A DNA stretch of 64,000 bases from Nocardioides sp. BGMRC 2183 (GTDB lineage: Bacteria > Actinomycetota > Actinomycetes > Propionibacteriales > Nocardioidaceae), in NCBI GenBank assembly GCA_008123405.1, contig VSSA01000017.1, positions 29,222 through 93,221 of the forward strand. The letters run 5' to 3'. The translations under genes were made by a program, and so were the position numbers. The notes under the pieces are model-generated. The model was given only the letters and a program-made list of their open reading frames with translations, made no database searches and was not told the DNA's origin. Positions 9,351 through 18,295 of this stretch are shown here, piece by piece. The number at the start of each line of letters is the position of its first letter. The stretch's first letter is position 1.

Positions 9351-10118
9351 ATGGCCCGCTCCCCCGCCCGCCGACTCGCCGCAGCCGCAGCGCTCGGCGC
9401 GCTCGTGGCCGTCACCACGCTGACCGCCTGCGGCACGGACGACGACGGCGAGGAGACGACACTGCAGGTCCTCGCTGCCGCCTCGCTCACCGACGTCTTC
9501 GGCGACCTCGCCGAGGAGTTCGAGGAGAGCCATGACGGCGTCGAGGTCGAGCTCTCCTTCGGCTCCAGCACCGACCTCGCCGAGCAGGCCGCCGACGGCG
9601 CCCCCGGCGACGTCCTGGCCACCGCGGACGAGAGCTCGATGACGATCGCCGCGGACGCCGGCGCCGCGCTCGACCCCGCCATCTTCGCCACCAACGTCCT
9701 GGTGATCGTGACGCCTCCGGACAACCCGGCCGGCATCGAGTCGCTGGCCGACCTGGACGGCACCACCTGGGTGCGCTGCACCGACGAGGCTCCGTGCGGC
9801 AAGGTCGCCGCCGCCATCCTCGCCGACAACGACATCACCGCCGAGCCTGCCAGCCTCGAGGAGGACGTGCGGGCCACCCTGGACAAGGTCACCTCCGGCG
9901 AGGCCGACGCCGGACTCGTCTACGCCACCGACGCGGTCGCCGCCGGCGACGACGTTGCCACCATCCCGATCTCCGGGGCGGAGGAGCAGCTCACCTCCTA
10001 CCTCATCGCACCAGTCGAGCAGGCCGGGGACGCCGATCTTGCCTCCGCGTGGGTCGAACTGGTCACCGGGCCGGAAGGACAGTCGGCGCTGACCGAGGCC
10101 GGCTTCACGCTGCCGTGA
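9351..10118 (+). CDS. modA: molybdate ABC transporter substrate-binding lipoprotein
   Basis: This is a periplasmic-type binding protein of 255 residues. Its signal peptide ends in the lipobox LTAC at about residue 27, so it is lipid-anchored outside the membrane. The mature part has LQVLAAASLTDVFGDLAEEF, the ModA hallmark, then SFGSSTDLAEQ and GLVYATDAVAAGDDV. A GAAGGAA Shine-Dalgarno precedes the ATG. It overlaps modB by GTGA. It binds molybdate or tungstate and delivers it to ModBC. Confidence 0.95.
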   Translation: MARSPARRLAAAAALGALVAVTTLTACGTDDDGEETTLQVLAAASLTDVFGDLAEEFEESHDGVEVELSFGSSTDLAEQAADGAPGDVLATADESSMTIAADAGAALDPAIFATNVLVIVTPPDNPAGIESLADLDGTTWVRCTDEAPCGKVAAAILADNDITAEPASLEEDVRATLDKVTSGEADAGLVYATDAVAAGDDVATIPISGAEEQLTSYLIAPVEQAGDADLASAWVELVTGPEGQSALTEAGFTLP

Positions 10119-10954
10119 GCATCCGTACGGCGACCGCGCGCCCCCGACGTATCGGCCCCGCCGGTGGCGACCCCTTGGGCCGCGCACCGGCGGCGCTGCT
10201 GGTCCCGGCGACCGTCGCAATCGCCCTGCTCGTCGTACCCCTGGTGGCGATGGTGGCGGCCGCCGATCCCGCGGACCTCTGGGAGGCCTTGGGGTCGCCG
10301 CTGCTGCAGGAGGCGTTGTGGCTCTCGGTGCTCACCTCGACGCTGGCGATGCTGGTGTGCCTCCTGCTGGGCCTGCCCCTGGCGTGGATGCTGGCGCGGG
10401 TGGAGTTCCGCGGCCGGCGCCTGGTGCGCGCGCTGGTGACGGTGCCGATGGTGCTGCCGCCGGTCGTCGCCGGGGTCGCGCTGCGCTCGGCCTTCGGGCG
10501 TTCCGGCCTGGTCGGCGAGCCGCTCCTGGAGGCCACCGGCTTCGCCTTCCCCTACACGATGTGGGGTGTGGTGCTGGCCCATGTCTTCGTGTCGTTGCCG
10601 TTCGTGGTGATCAGCATCGAGGGCGGGCTGCGCTCGGCCGGCACCCGGTACGACGCCGCCGCCGCGGTCCTCGGCGCCACCCGTTGGCACACCTTCCGCC
10701 GGGTCACCGTGCCGCTGGCACTGCCCGGCATCGCCGCCGGGATGCTGCTCGGCTGGGCCCGCTCACTCGGCGAGTTCGGCGCCACGATCACGTTCAACGG
10801 CAACTATCCGGGCACCACCCAGACCATGCCGACGCTGATCTACGTGGCCCGGCAGTCCGACACCGATGCCGCGCTCACCCTCAGCCTGGTGATGCTCGCC
10901 TTCTCGGTCGCCGTGCTCGTGGTGCTGCGCGACCGCTGGCTGGTGACGTCATGA
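10115..10954 (+). CDS. modB: molybdate ABC transporter permease
   Basis: This 279-residue integral membrane protein has about five or six helices and the BPD_transp_1 fold. The EAA loop reads YDAAAAVLGATRWHTFRRVT, then LPLALPGI, where it docks on ModC. GWARSLGEFGATITFNGN matches the ModB/CysTW consensus. The GTG at 10115 overlaps the modA stop, and the gene's own stop overlaps the modC start (ATGA), so the three are co-translated. Confidence 0.94.
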   Translation: MSIRTATARPRRIGPAGGDPLGRAPAALLVPATVAIALLVVPLVAMVAAADPADLWEALGSPLLQEALWLSVLTSTLAMLVCLLLGLPLAWMLARVEFRGRRLVRALVTVPMVLPPVVAGVALRSAFGRSGLVGEPLLEATGFAFPYTMWGVVLAHVFVSLPFVVISIEGGLRSAGTRYDAAAAVLGATRWHTFRRVTVPLALPGIAAGMLLGWARSLGEFGATITFNGNYPGTTQTMPTLIYVARQSDTDAALTLSLVMLAFSVAVLVVLRDRWLVTS

Positions 10955-11991
10955 CCAACCGGCCGGGCGACTGGGAGCTGGCGGTCCGGGTGCCGGACCG
11001 GGTGGAGGTGCGCAGCACGGTGCCGCACGGTGCGGTGGTGGCGGTGATCGGACCCAACGGAGCCGGAAAGTCCAGCCTGGTCCATGCGCTGGCCGGGCTG
11101 ATCCCGGCCGAGGGACAACTGGTGCGCGACGGGACCGACCTGTTCGCCGTACCGGTGCAGGAGCGGGGGGTGGGGTTGGTCTTCCAGGACCGCCGGCTCT
11201 TCCCGCACCTGAGCGCGCTGGAGAACGTCGCCTTCGGGCTGCGAGCACGCGGCGTGGCGACCCACGAGGCGCGCGACACGGCGCAGGAGTGGCTGGAGCG
11301 GCTCGGCATCGGCGACCTCGCCGCGCGTCGACCCGATCGGCTCTCCGGCGGCCAGGCGCAGCGGGTCGCCCTCGCACGGGCGCTCGTCGGCCGCCCCGAC
11401 CTGCTGCTGCTGGACGAGCCGTTCACCGGCCTCGACGTCGGCGTCGCCGCCACCCTGCGGATCGAGCTCGGCCAGCATCTTGCCCAGTTCGGCGGTACGA
11501 CGTTCCTGGTCACCCACGACGCCATCGACGCGTTGACCCTGGCTGATCACGTCCTGGTTCTCGACGCCGGCCGCGTCGTCCAGGAGGGCACACCGGCCGA
11601 GGTCGCTGCCCGACCGCGCACGGAGCACGCAGCCCGTCTGGTCGGGCTCAACGTGGTCCGCGACGCGGCCATGCTCCGAGCCTTTCCGCCCTCTGCCGTG
11701 GTGGTCTCGGTCTCCCCCACTGCACCGGACGTGTCGGCCCGCCATCGCTGGCGCGGGCGGGTCCGCAGCGCCGCGCCGCACGGCGACGCGATCCGCCTGC
11801 AGACCGAGGTCGACCCGCGCGACGGCGATCCGAGGACGCTGATCGCCGACGTCACCCCGGCGGCGACCCGCGAGCTCGACCTCGTGGCCGGACGCGCGGT
11901 GTGGCTGACCGTGAAAGAGACGGCAGTGACCGTCTATCCCGCCGCCACCGAGGCCGCCCCTGGGGCCGACCGACCAGCCCAGGACGGGTGA
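10951..11991 (+). CDS. modC: molybdate ABC transporter ATP-binding protein
   Basis: This is the 346-residue ATPase of the molybdate importer. Walker A is GPNGAGKSS, the Q-loop lies in [14 protein letters not shown], the signature is [15 protein letters not shown], Walker B is [12 protein letters not shown] and the switch is LVTHD. The C-terminal part, from about residue 265, carries a TOBE domain ([20 protein letters not shown]), typical of ModC and used for molybdate-dependent feedback. The ATG at 10951 overlaps modB. The long open frame upstream is antisense-like artefact within modB. Confidence 0.94.
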   Translation: MTNRPGDWELAVRVPDRVEVRSTVPHGAVVAVIGPNGAGKSSLVHALAGLIPAEGQLVRDGTDLFAVPVQERGVGLVFQDRRLFPHLSALENVAFGLRARGVATHEARDTAQEWLERLGIGDLAARRPDRLSGGQAQRVALARALVGRPDLLLLDEPFTGLDVGVAATLRIELGQHLAQFGGTTFLVTHDAIDALTLADHVLVLDAGRVVQEGTPAEVAARPRTEHAARLVGLNVVRDAAMLRAFPPSAVVVSVSPTAPDVSARHRWRGRVRSAAPHGDAIRLQTEVDPRDGDPRTLIADVTPAATRELDLVAGRAVWLTVKETAVTVYPAATEAAPGADRPAQDG

Positions 11992-12028
11992 ACGGGACCC
12001 ACCCGCCGGTGCCGATAGGATTCGCGCC

Positions 12029-13042
12029 ATGGACGATGCCCTCGCTGTCGAGCCGCCCGCCCCCGACCGCAACCTCGCCCTGGAACTCGTCCGGGTCACC
12101 GAGGCCGCCGCGATGGCGGCCGGCCGCTGGGTAGGCCGGGGCGACAAGAACGGTGCCGACGGCGTCGCGGTGCAGGCGATGCGGGTGATGATCTCCACCA
12201 TCGGCATGGACGGCACCGTGGTGATCGGCGAGGGCGAGAAGGACAACGCCCCGATGCTCTACAACGGTGAGAGCGTCGGTGACGGCACCGGACCCGCCTG
12301 CGACGTTGCGGTCGACCCGATCGACGGCACCACGCTGACCGCGAAGGGCATGACCAACGCGGTCTCGGTGCTCGCGGTCTCCCCGCGGGGCTCGATGTAC
12401 GACCCGTCAGCGGTCTTCTACATGGAGAAGCTGGTCACCGGCCCCGAGGCCGCCCACGTCGTCGACATCCGCTACCCCGTGGCCGAGAACATCCACCAGG
12501 TCGCCAAGGCGAAGGGCTCCAACCCCTCCGACGTCACCGTCGTACTGCTCGACCGCCCGCGCCACGACACGCTGGTCGAGGAGATCCGCGCCACCGGTGC
12601 CCGGATCAAGTTCATCAGCGACGGCGACGTCGCCGGCGCCATCATGGCGGGCCGCCCGGACACCGGCATCGACCTGTTGATGGGGATCGGCGGCACCCCT
12701 GAGGGCATCATCACCGCCTGCGCGATGAAGTGCATCGGCGGCGTGATCCAGGGACGCCTCTGGCCCACCGACGACGCCGAGCGGCAACGGGCCATCGACG
12801 CCGGTCACAACCTGGACAGCGACCACGTGCTGACCACTGACGACCTGGTCACCGGGGATGACTGCTTCTTCGTCGCGACCGGCATCACCGACGGCGAGCT
12901 GCTCAAGGGCGTGCGCTACCGCGGTGGCGGCGCCCAGACCCAGTCGCTGGTGATGCGCTCGCGCAGCGGGACGATCCGCACCATCACCTCCGACCACAAG
13001 CTGCAGAAGTTGCGGAGCTTCTCCTCCATCGACTTCGACTGA
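12029..13042 (+). CDS. glpX: class II fructose-1,6-bisphosphatase
   Basis: The 337-residue GlpX enzyme hydrolyses fructose 1,6-bisphosphate in gluconeogenesis and is the usual FBPase of actinobacteria. Visible hallmarks are [20 protein letters not shown], the metal site [34 protein letters not shown], and [20 protein letters not shown] near the substrate phosphate. The ATG at 12029 gives the typical start. It is monocistronic by appearance, followed by the 13.0-13.4 kb repeat region and a convergent lipase. Confidence 0.96.
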   Translation: MDDALAVEPPAPDRNLALELVRVTEAAAMAAGRWVGRGDKNGADGVAVQAMRVMISTIGMDGTVVIGEGEKDNAPMLYNGESVGDGTGPACDVAVDPIDGTTLTAKGMTNAVSVLAVSPRGSMYDPSAVFYMEKLVTGPEAAHVVDIRYPVAENIHQVAKAKGSNPSDVTVVLLDRPRHDTLVEEIRATGARIKFISDGDVAGAIMAGRPDTGIDLLMGIGGTPEGIITACAMKCIGGVIQGRLWPTDDAERQRAIDAGHNLDSDHVLTTDDLVTGDDCFFVATGITDGELLKGVRYRGGGAQTQSLVMRSRSGTIRTITSDHKLQKLRSFSSIDFD

Positions 13043-13048
13043 GTTGAT

Positions 13049-13173
13049 GGCGCGAGCGATGTCGCTCGCTCCGCTCGCGCCACGCTGCCGCGCTCGCAGT
13101 CGAGGTTGGCTATGGTCGCGCCGTTCTGGCGTCTTGCGGGCGGCGCGCGGACAAGCCCATTCGTCGGCTCCGG
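13049..13173. repeat. 125-bp direct repeat, copy 1
   Basis: This copy is identical to copy 2 (13241-13365) except for one base (C at 13158, G at 13350). It opens with a hairpin, GGCGCGAGCG at 13049-13058 pairing with CGCTCGCGCC at 13072-13081, which could stop glpX transcription. Nothing in it resembles a known IS end. Confidence 0.85.
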
Positions 13174-13240
13174 TCGCTCGTTCCTCGCTCTCTGCGCCTC
13201 CTCGCTCGGCGTGCCCGCTATCGGCCGCCTCCGGTGGGAG

Positions 13241-13365
13241 GGCGCGAGCGATGTCGCTCGCTCCGCTCGCGCCACGCTGCCGCGCTCGCAGTCGAGGTTG
13301 GCTATGGTCGCGCCGTTCTGGCGTCTTGCGGGCGGCGCGCGGACAAGCCGATTCGTCGGCTCCGG
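13241..13365. repeat. 125-bp direct repeat, copy 2
   Basis: This is the second copy, offset by exactly 192 bases from copy 1 and carrying the same leading hairpin (GGCGCGAGCG / CGCTCGCGCC). It ends about 28 bases before the stop of the convergent lipase gene. One substitution relative to copy 1 suggests recent duplication or gene conversion. Confidence 0.85.
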
Positions 13366-13392
13366 CTCAACCGTTGCGGCGGCTGGGGTGGG

Positions 13393-14238
13393 TCAGGCGG
13401 TGGCGGAGCCGGGGACGGAGAGGTCGGCGGGGGTGAGGGTGGCCTGGAGTGCCAGTGCCTCCAGCACGCGGCCGATCACACGGGGGTCGACGACCAGGCC
13501 GAGGTGGGAGCCTTTGACCTGCACCGCGCGGCCCTCGGGGTCGATACAGGCGCGCCAGTCGACGATCCCGTCGCCCTTGGAGTAGATGTTCGTCATCGCG
13601 ACGCCCTCGGGCGGCAACTGGCTCTCGGTGAAGGCCGCTTCGGCACACGAGCCGGCGACGCACTCGCTCGACATCATCCCGGGGAAGCCGAGATCGCTGA
13701 GCCGCCCCAACGCGCGCACGCCGCCACTGAGCAGGGCGTGGTGGGCGGCCGGCGCCTTCATCGGGGAGCCGAGGGTGACGATGCCGGCGACGAGATCGGG
13801 GCGCCGGACAGCGATCCCCCGGGCGATCATCCCGCCGAGGCTGTGCCCCACGATCTGCACCTTGCCGTCGCGCCGGGCGGCGACATGCTCGAGCCGCGCC
13901 TCGACCAGGGCGGCCGCGTCCAGGACACAACCCACGTTGGCGTGGATCCCGGACCGGTAGGTGCGGTAGCCCTGCTCCCGCAGACCGCGCGCCATCGCCG
14001 TCAACGTCCAGTCACCGGCGAGGAACCCCGGCACCAGCAGCACCGGATCGGGACGACGCTCGACCACCCGCCCCAGATACGAGGTACGACGCCGGGCCCG
14101 CCGGCCCGCCGAACGGTGCACCGCAAGCCGGCCGGCCTCCCCCACCAGCGTGCCCTCCTTGAGCAGCGCCGCCAGGGGCGGGCGTCCGTAGCCTTCCGGC
14201 ATCAGGAACGGGGCCATGATCTGGGTCACATCACTCAT
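13393..14238 (-). CDS. alpha/beta-hydrolase fold lipase/esterase
   Basis: This 281-residue alpha/beta hydrolase has PVLLVPGFLAGDWTL for the oxyanion region and the nucleophile elbow VGHSLGGMIARG (Ser of GHSLG). NIYSKGDGIVDWRAC probably carries the acidic residue, and VKGSHLGLV carries the catalytic His. The pattern fits triacylglycerol lipase/PGAP1-like esterases of actinobacteria. No signal peptide is evident, so it is probably cytoplasmic or membrane-associated. The ATG at 14238 was chosen over an open frame that continues antisense through the next gene. Substrate unknown. Confidence 0.85.
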   Translation of the reverse strand: MSDVTQIMAPFLMPEGYGRPPLAALLKEGTLVGEAGRLAVHRSAGRRARRRTSYLGRVVERRPDPVLLVPGFLAGDWTLTAMARGLREQGYRTYRSGIHANVGCVLDAAALVEARLEHVAARRDGKVQIVGHSLGGMIARGIAVRRPDLVAGIVTLGSPMKAPAAHHALLSGGVRALGRLSDLGFPGMMSSECVAGSCAEAAFTESQLPPEGVAMTNIYSKGDGIVDWRACIDPEGRAVQVKGSHLGLVVDPRVIGRVLEALALQATLTPADLSVPGSATA

Positions 14239-14307
14239 GTTACGTCGCTGACCGCCGGTTGAAACGCCAACCACCTCCGATTCCCTCCGATTCGGCAGAC
14301 TGGGCCC

Positions 14308-15213
14308 ATGACCACCGAGGTGATCCGCTCCGAAGAGCTGTTCGCTCCGCTGCGCAACGGGATCGAGCTGTGCTACCAGACGTTCGGAGACCCGGACGCC
14401 GAGCCACTGCTGCTGGTGATGGGCCTGGGCGGCCCGATGATCTGGTGGGACGACGACCTCTGCCGGCAGTTGGCCGCAGCGGGCTTCTACGTCATCCGCT
14501 ACGACAACCGCGACATCGGGCGCTCGACGACCCGCGGGCCGACGCTGGGTCTCGGCACGGTGGCTCGTGGGTTCCTGACCGGCCGCGCGCCCACGCCGTA
14601 CCGGATCGCGCAGCTGGCCGAGGACGCCTTCGGGCTGCTGGACCACCTCGATCTCCCCGCCGCGCACGTCACCGGCGTGTCGATGGGCGGGATGATCGCG
14701 CAGACGATGGCGCTCGCCGTCCCGCACCGCGTGTTGAGCCTGACCAGCATCATGTCGACCACGGGACGCCGCAGCGTCGGCCGGCAGCACCCGCAACTGC
14801 TGCCGCTGCTCTTCTCCCGGCGACGCGACACCCGGGAGGCCTACGTCGAGTCCAGCCTGCGGGTCTGGAACGTGATCGGCTCCCCCGCCTACCCCACCGA
14901 CGACGCCACGTTGCGCCAGCGGGCCGGCGACACCTTCGACCGTGGCGTCGACCCCGCCGGCGTCCTCCGTCAGATGGCGGCCATCACCACCCAACCGGAC
15001 CGCACGAAGGCCCTGGGCACGCTGAGCATGCCGACGCTGGTGCTGCACGGCACGGCGGACAAGATGGTCCACGTCTCCGGGGGACGGGCCACCGCGGCCG
15101 CCGCCCACGGCGCCGAGCTGGTCCTGATCTCCGGGATGGGGCACGACCTGCCGCCGGCGCTCTTCGACACCTTCACCGCCGCGATCCGACGCAACGCCAA
15201 CCGCGCCGGTTGA
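14308..15213 (+). CDS. alpha/beta hydrolase (RdmC/esterase-like)
   Basis: This 301-residue hydrolase has PLLLVMGLGGPMIWWDDDLC, VIRYDNRDIGRS and the nucleophile elbow VTGVSMGGMIAQTMA. A late LVLHGTADKMVHVSGG holds the acid, and SGMGHDLPP holds the catalytic His. It resembles the aclacinomycin methylesterase RdmC/EstB subgroup, which hydrolyses small esters. It is divergent from the neighbouring lipase, separated by about 70 bases, and convergent with the ABC ATPase gene, with no hairpin between. The physiological substrate cannot be read from sequence. Confidence 0.85.
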   Translation: MTTEVIRSEELFAPLRNGIELCYQTFGDPDAEPLLLVMGLGGPMIWWDDDLCRQLAAAGFYVIRYDNRDIGRSTTRGPTLGLGTVARGFLTGRAPTPYRIAQLAEDAFGLLDHLDLPAAHVTGVSMGGMIAQTMALAVPHRVLSLTSIMSTTGRRSVGRQHPQLLPLLFSRRRDTREAYVESSLRVWNVIGSPAYPTDDATLRQRAGDTFDRGVDPAGVLRQMAAITTQPDRTKALGTLSMPTLVLHGTADKMVHVSGGRATAAAAHGAELVLISGMGHDLPPALFDTFTAAIRRNANRAG

Positions 15214-15248
15214 CCCACGCCCCGACACGGTCGACTCAGCGGTGAGCT

Positions 15249-16451
15249 TCAGCCGGTGGTCGCCTCCGCGCCCGGGATCCGGCCGGCCCGCTCCCGGTCC
15301 ACGGTGAGGTTCTCGCCGGTCGACGGGTCGAAGAGGTGCACCCGCCGCCCATCGACCCAGATCTCGGCCTCCTCGCCCTCGGCGATCCTGCTGGCGCCGT
15401 CCAACGAGACCACCAGCTGGGTGCGCAGCGACTCGCCGTCGAGGTCCTTCTCCAGCTGCTGCAGCTGGCCGGTGACCTCGTCGGGAGACTCGAACGGGAG
15501 GTAGGCGTAGGTCTCGTTGCCCAGCCACTCGACCACGTCGACGGTGGCCCGGAAGGTCGATCCGGTGCGGCCGTCCTCTGCGGCCAACGAGGCATCCTCG
15601 AAGTGCTCGGGGCGGATGCCGGCGATGAGCAGGCCCTTCCCGGCGGCGCGCTCGGCCTTGTCGGCGGGGATCTCGACCTTGCCGAACGGCAGGTCGACGG
15701 TGGTGCCCTCCACCGTCGCGGGCAGGAAGTTCATCGGCGGCGAGCCGATGAAGCCGGCGACGAAGAGGTTGCCCGGGTTCTCGTAGAGCTCGCGCGGCGT
15801 GGCGAGCTGCTGCAGCACGCCACGCTTGAGCACGGCGACCCGGTCGCCGAGCGTCATCGCCTCGGTCTGGTCGTGGGTGACGTAGACGGTGGTGATGCCC
15901 AGCCGCTTCTGCAGCCGTGAGATCTCGGTGCGCATCTGGCCGCGCAGCTTGGCGTCGAGGTTGGAGAGTGGCTCGTCGAAGAGGAACGCGTCGGCCTGTC
16001 GGACGATCGCACGTCCCATCGCCACCCGCTGCCGCTGGCCGCCCGAAAGGTTGCCCGGCTTGCGCTCCAAGTGCTCGTCGAGCTCGAGGGTCGCCGACGC
16101 CTCACGGACCAGCTTGTCGACCTCCTCGTCCGGAGTCTTGGCCAGCCGGAGCGGGAAGGCGATGTTCTCGTAGACGGTCAGGTGCGGGTAGAGCGCGTAG
16201 TTCTGGAAGACCATCGCCAGGTTGCGCTCCCGGGGTGGCAGGTCGTTGACCCGGCGGTCCCCGATCATCATGTCGCCGTCGGTGATGTCCTCCAGGCCGA
16301 CGATCATCCGCAGTAGCGTCGACTTCCCGCAGCCGGACGGGCCGACCAGGATCATGAACTCGCCGTCGGCCACGTCGATGGAGACGTCGTTCACGGCGGG
16401 GAAGCCGTCGCCGTACTGCTTGACGATGTTGCTCATCGTGATAGCGGCCAT
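15249..16451 (-). CDS. carbohydrate ABC transporter ATPase (MsmK/UgpC/MalK type)
   Basis: This 400-residue ATPase has MAAITMSNIVKQYGDGFPAV, Walker A GPSGCGKST, signature LSGGQRQRVAMGRAI, Walker B AFLFDEPLSNLD and switch YVTHDQTEAMTLGDR. A C-terminal TOBE/MalK regulatory domain includes GIRPEHFEDA. It follows the two sugar permease genes after a 73-bp gap and presumably energises them, though MsmK-type ATPases often serve several sugar importers. It ends convergently with the hydrolase gene. Confidence 0.93.
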   Translation of the reverse strand: MAAITMSNIVKQYGDGFPAVNDVSIDVADGEFMILVGPSGCGKSTLLRMIVGLEDITDGDMMIGDRRVNDLPPRERNLAMVFQNYALYPHLTVYENIAFPLRLAKTPDEEVDKLVREASATLELDEHLERKPGNLSGGQRQRVAMGRAIVRQADAFLFDEPLSNLDAKLRGQMRTEISRLQKRLGITTVYVTHDQTEAMTLGDRVAVLKRGVLQQLATPRELYENPGNLFVAGFIGSPPMNFLPATVEGTTVDLPFGKVEIPADKAERAAGKGLLIAGIRPEHFEDASLAAEDGRTGSTFRATVDVVEWLGNETYAYLPFESPDEVTGQLQQLEKDLDGESLRTQLVVSLDGASRIAEGEEAEIWVDGRRVHLFDPSTGENLTVDRERAGRIPGAEATTG

Positions 16452-16524
16452 CAGTGCCTCGCTTCGGATGTGGTGGGGTGCTCGGGGCGGTCGGGGTGCA
16501 CGCGGTCGGAGGAATGCATGGTCC

Positions 16525-17358
16525 TCATCCCTTCACCGCGCCCGAGGTGAGTCCGGCGACGATCTTGCGCTGGAAGATCAGCACGATGACGATGATCGGG
16601 ATCGTGGCGATCACGGCACCGGCAGCGAGCAGTGACGCCGGACGGTTGAACGGGTCGGAGCCGACGAAGAACGACAACGACGCCGGGATCGGTCGGGCGT
16701 TCTCGGTGGAGGTCAGCGAGATCCCGAAGACGAAGTCGTTCCAGGCGAAGAAGAAGGTCAGGATCGCCGCGGTGAACACTCCCGGCGCCGCCAACGGCAC
16801 GATCACCTTCCGGAACGCCTGCCAGGAGGTTGCGCCGTCCACCTGCGCCGCCTGCTCCATCTCCCAGGGGATCTCGCGGAAGAACGCCGAGAGCGTCCAG
16901 ATCGCCAGCGGCAGGGTGAACGACATGTAGGGGATGATCAGACCGGGCCAGGTGTCGTAGAGCCCGATCGCGCGCCACATGTCGAAGAGCGGACCGACCA
17001 GGGAGACGACCGGGAACATCGCGATCGCCAGCGACAGCGACAGCACCGCCTTCTTGCCCCGGAACTCCAGCCTGGCGATCGCGTACGCCGCCAGCGTGGC
17101 CACCACGACCGAGAGCACGGTCGCGATCAGGCTGATCCCGATCGAGTTGAAGATCGCGCGCCGGAACTGCTCGTTGTCCCAGACCGCCTGGTAGTTGTCC
17201 CAGCCGGCGAAGCCGCCCTCGGCCGGGAAGAAGCCCGGGCTGCCGTTGGTGATCGCCGCCTCGGACTTGAACGAGAGCGAGATGATCCAGGCCACCGGCA
17301 GTAGGCACCAGATCATGATCAGCACGCAGCCGACGACGATGCCGATCTTGTTGCGCAT
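16525..17358 (-). CDS. carbohydrate ABC transporter permease (MalG/ThuG type)
   Basis: This 277-residue inner-membrane permease has about six helices and an N-terminal MRNKIGIVVGCVLIMIWCLL. The EAA loop is EQAAQVDGATSWQAFRKVI, then PLAAPGVFTAAIL. FFFAWNDFVFGISLT is typical of the MalG branch of sugar permeases. The start is one base away from the stop of the upstream permease gene. The closest functional guess is trehalose, maltose or another alpha-glucoside, given the GH13 glucosidase a few genes away. Confidence 0.92.
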   Translation of the reverse strand: MRNKIGIVVGCVLIMIWCLLPVAWIISLSFKSEAAITNGSPGFFPAEGGFAGWDNYQAVWDNEQFRRAIFNSIGISLIATVLSVVVATLAAYAIARLEFRGKKAVLSLSLAIAMFPVVSLVGPLFDMWRAIGLYDTWPGLIIPYMSFTLPLAIWTLSAFFREIPWEMEQAAQVDGATSWQAFRKVIVPLAAPGVFTAAILTFFFAWNDFVFGISLTSTENARPIPASLSFFVGSDPFNRPASLLAAGAVIATIPIIVIVLIFQRKIVAGLTSGAVKG

Positions 17359-17359
17359 C

Positions 17360-18295
17360 TCAGGCCTCCTGCCGTGCTTGCGCCAGGTCGACGCGGAAGA
17401 GCTTGACGATGAGGTAGGCGACCAGCAGCACCGAGAGGAAGAGCAGCACCGAGAGCGCCGAGCCCATCCCCAACTGGAACTGCTCGATGGTCTGGCGATA
17501 GGTGAGGAAGCTGATCGACTCGGTCTTCTGGGCACCGGCGGTCATCACGAAGATGTTGTCGAAGATCCGGTAGGCGTCCAGTGCGCGGAAGAGCACCGCG
17601 ACCATGATCGCGGCCCGCATGTTCGGCAGGATCACCTTGGTCAGCCGTTGCCACCAGGTGGCGCCGTCGACCTTGGCCGCCTCCAGCATGTCCTCGCTGA
17701 CCTGGGCGAGCCCGGCCAACAGCAGCAGCGACATGAACGGGGTGGTCTTCCAGATCTCGGAGACCATGATCGCGATCACCGCGGGAGTGGTCTCTCCGAA
17801 CCAGTTGAAGTCGTCGCCGATGAAGGGGAGCCAGCCGTTGACGAAGCCGTTCTGGAAGGAGAACGCGAACTGCCAGGCGAAGCCGGAGACGACGGTGATG
17901 ATGCCGTAGGGGATCAGGATCGAGGTGCGGATCAGCCCGCGGGCGAAGATCACCCGGTGCATCACCATCGCGAAGATGAAGCCGATCACCAGCTCCACCG
18001 CGACGGTGACGACCATGTAGAGCACGGTGACGCCGGTGGTCTGCCAGAACAAGGGGTCGGTGAGCGCGGTCAGGTAGTTGCTCAGCCCCAGGAACTCCCG
18101 GTCCTCGGGAGCGGTGAGCGCATAGTCGAAGGTGGAGAGGTAGATCGCGCGGAGCATCGGGAACGCGGTGACCAGCAGCATCAGGATGATCGCCGGAGCG
18201 ACCAACCGCTGACCGAGCCTGGTCTCCGCCTTCGCCCGATCGCTGACCACCGGCTTGCCCGAAGCGTGCCGGCCGGAGACGGTGGTGGCGCTCAC
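17360..18295 (-). CDS. carbohydrate ABC transporter permease (MalF/ThuF type)
   Basis: This 311-residue permease has six predicted helices, starting with LVAPAIILMLLVTAFPMLRA after a polar 35-residue N-terminus. The EAA loop is MLEAAKVDGATWWQRLTKVI, then LPNMRAAIM. The GTG at 18295 overlaps the stop of the solute-binding protein gene (GTGA). Together with the downstream MalG-type permease it forms the heterodimeric channel of the importer. Confidence 0.92.
   Translation of the reverse strand: MSATTVSGRHASGKPVVSDRAKAETRLGQRLVAPAIILMLLVTAFPMLRAIYLSTFDYALTAPEDREFLGLSNYLTALTDPLFWQTTGVTVLYMVVTVAVELVIGFIFAMVMHRVIFARGLIRTSILIPYGIITVVSGFAWQFAFSFQNGFVNGWLPFIGDDFNWFGETTPAVIAIMVSEIWKTTPFMSLLLLAGLAQVSEDMLEAAKVDGATWWQRLTKVILPNMRAAIMVAVLFRALDAYRIFDNIFVMTAGAQKTESISFLTYRQTIEQFQLGMGSALSVLLFLSVLLVAYLIVKLFRVDLAQARQEA

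Larger units (their letters stand above)
13043..13392. other. 350-bp repeat-bearing convergent intergenic region
   Basis: This region lies between glpX and the convergent lipase. It consists largely of two near-identical 125-bp direct repeats 192 bp apart plus a 67-bp spacer. Open frames crossing it are low-complexity and change frame between the repeat copies, so I do not call a gene. Each repeat begins with a 10-bp hairpin stem. Confidence 0.7.

Noticed and set aside
13044-13436. Open frames through the 125-bp repeats
   Set aside because: Each frame reads the two repeat copies or spacer as Arg/Ser/Leu-rich sequence without Shine-Dalgarno or domain. They reflect repeat composition.
16452-16524. 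25-codon frame between the MalG permease and the ATPase
   Set aside because: Short, His/Asp/Arg-rich and without a ribosome binding site; probably only an intercistronic spacer.
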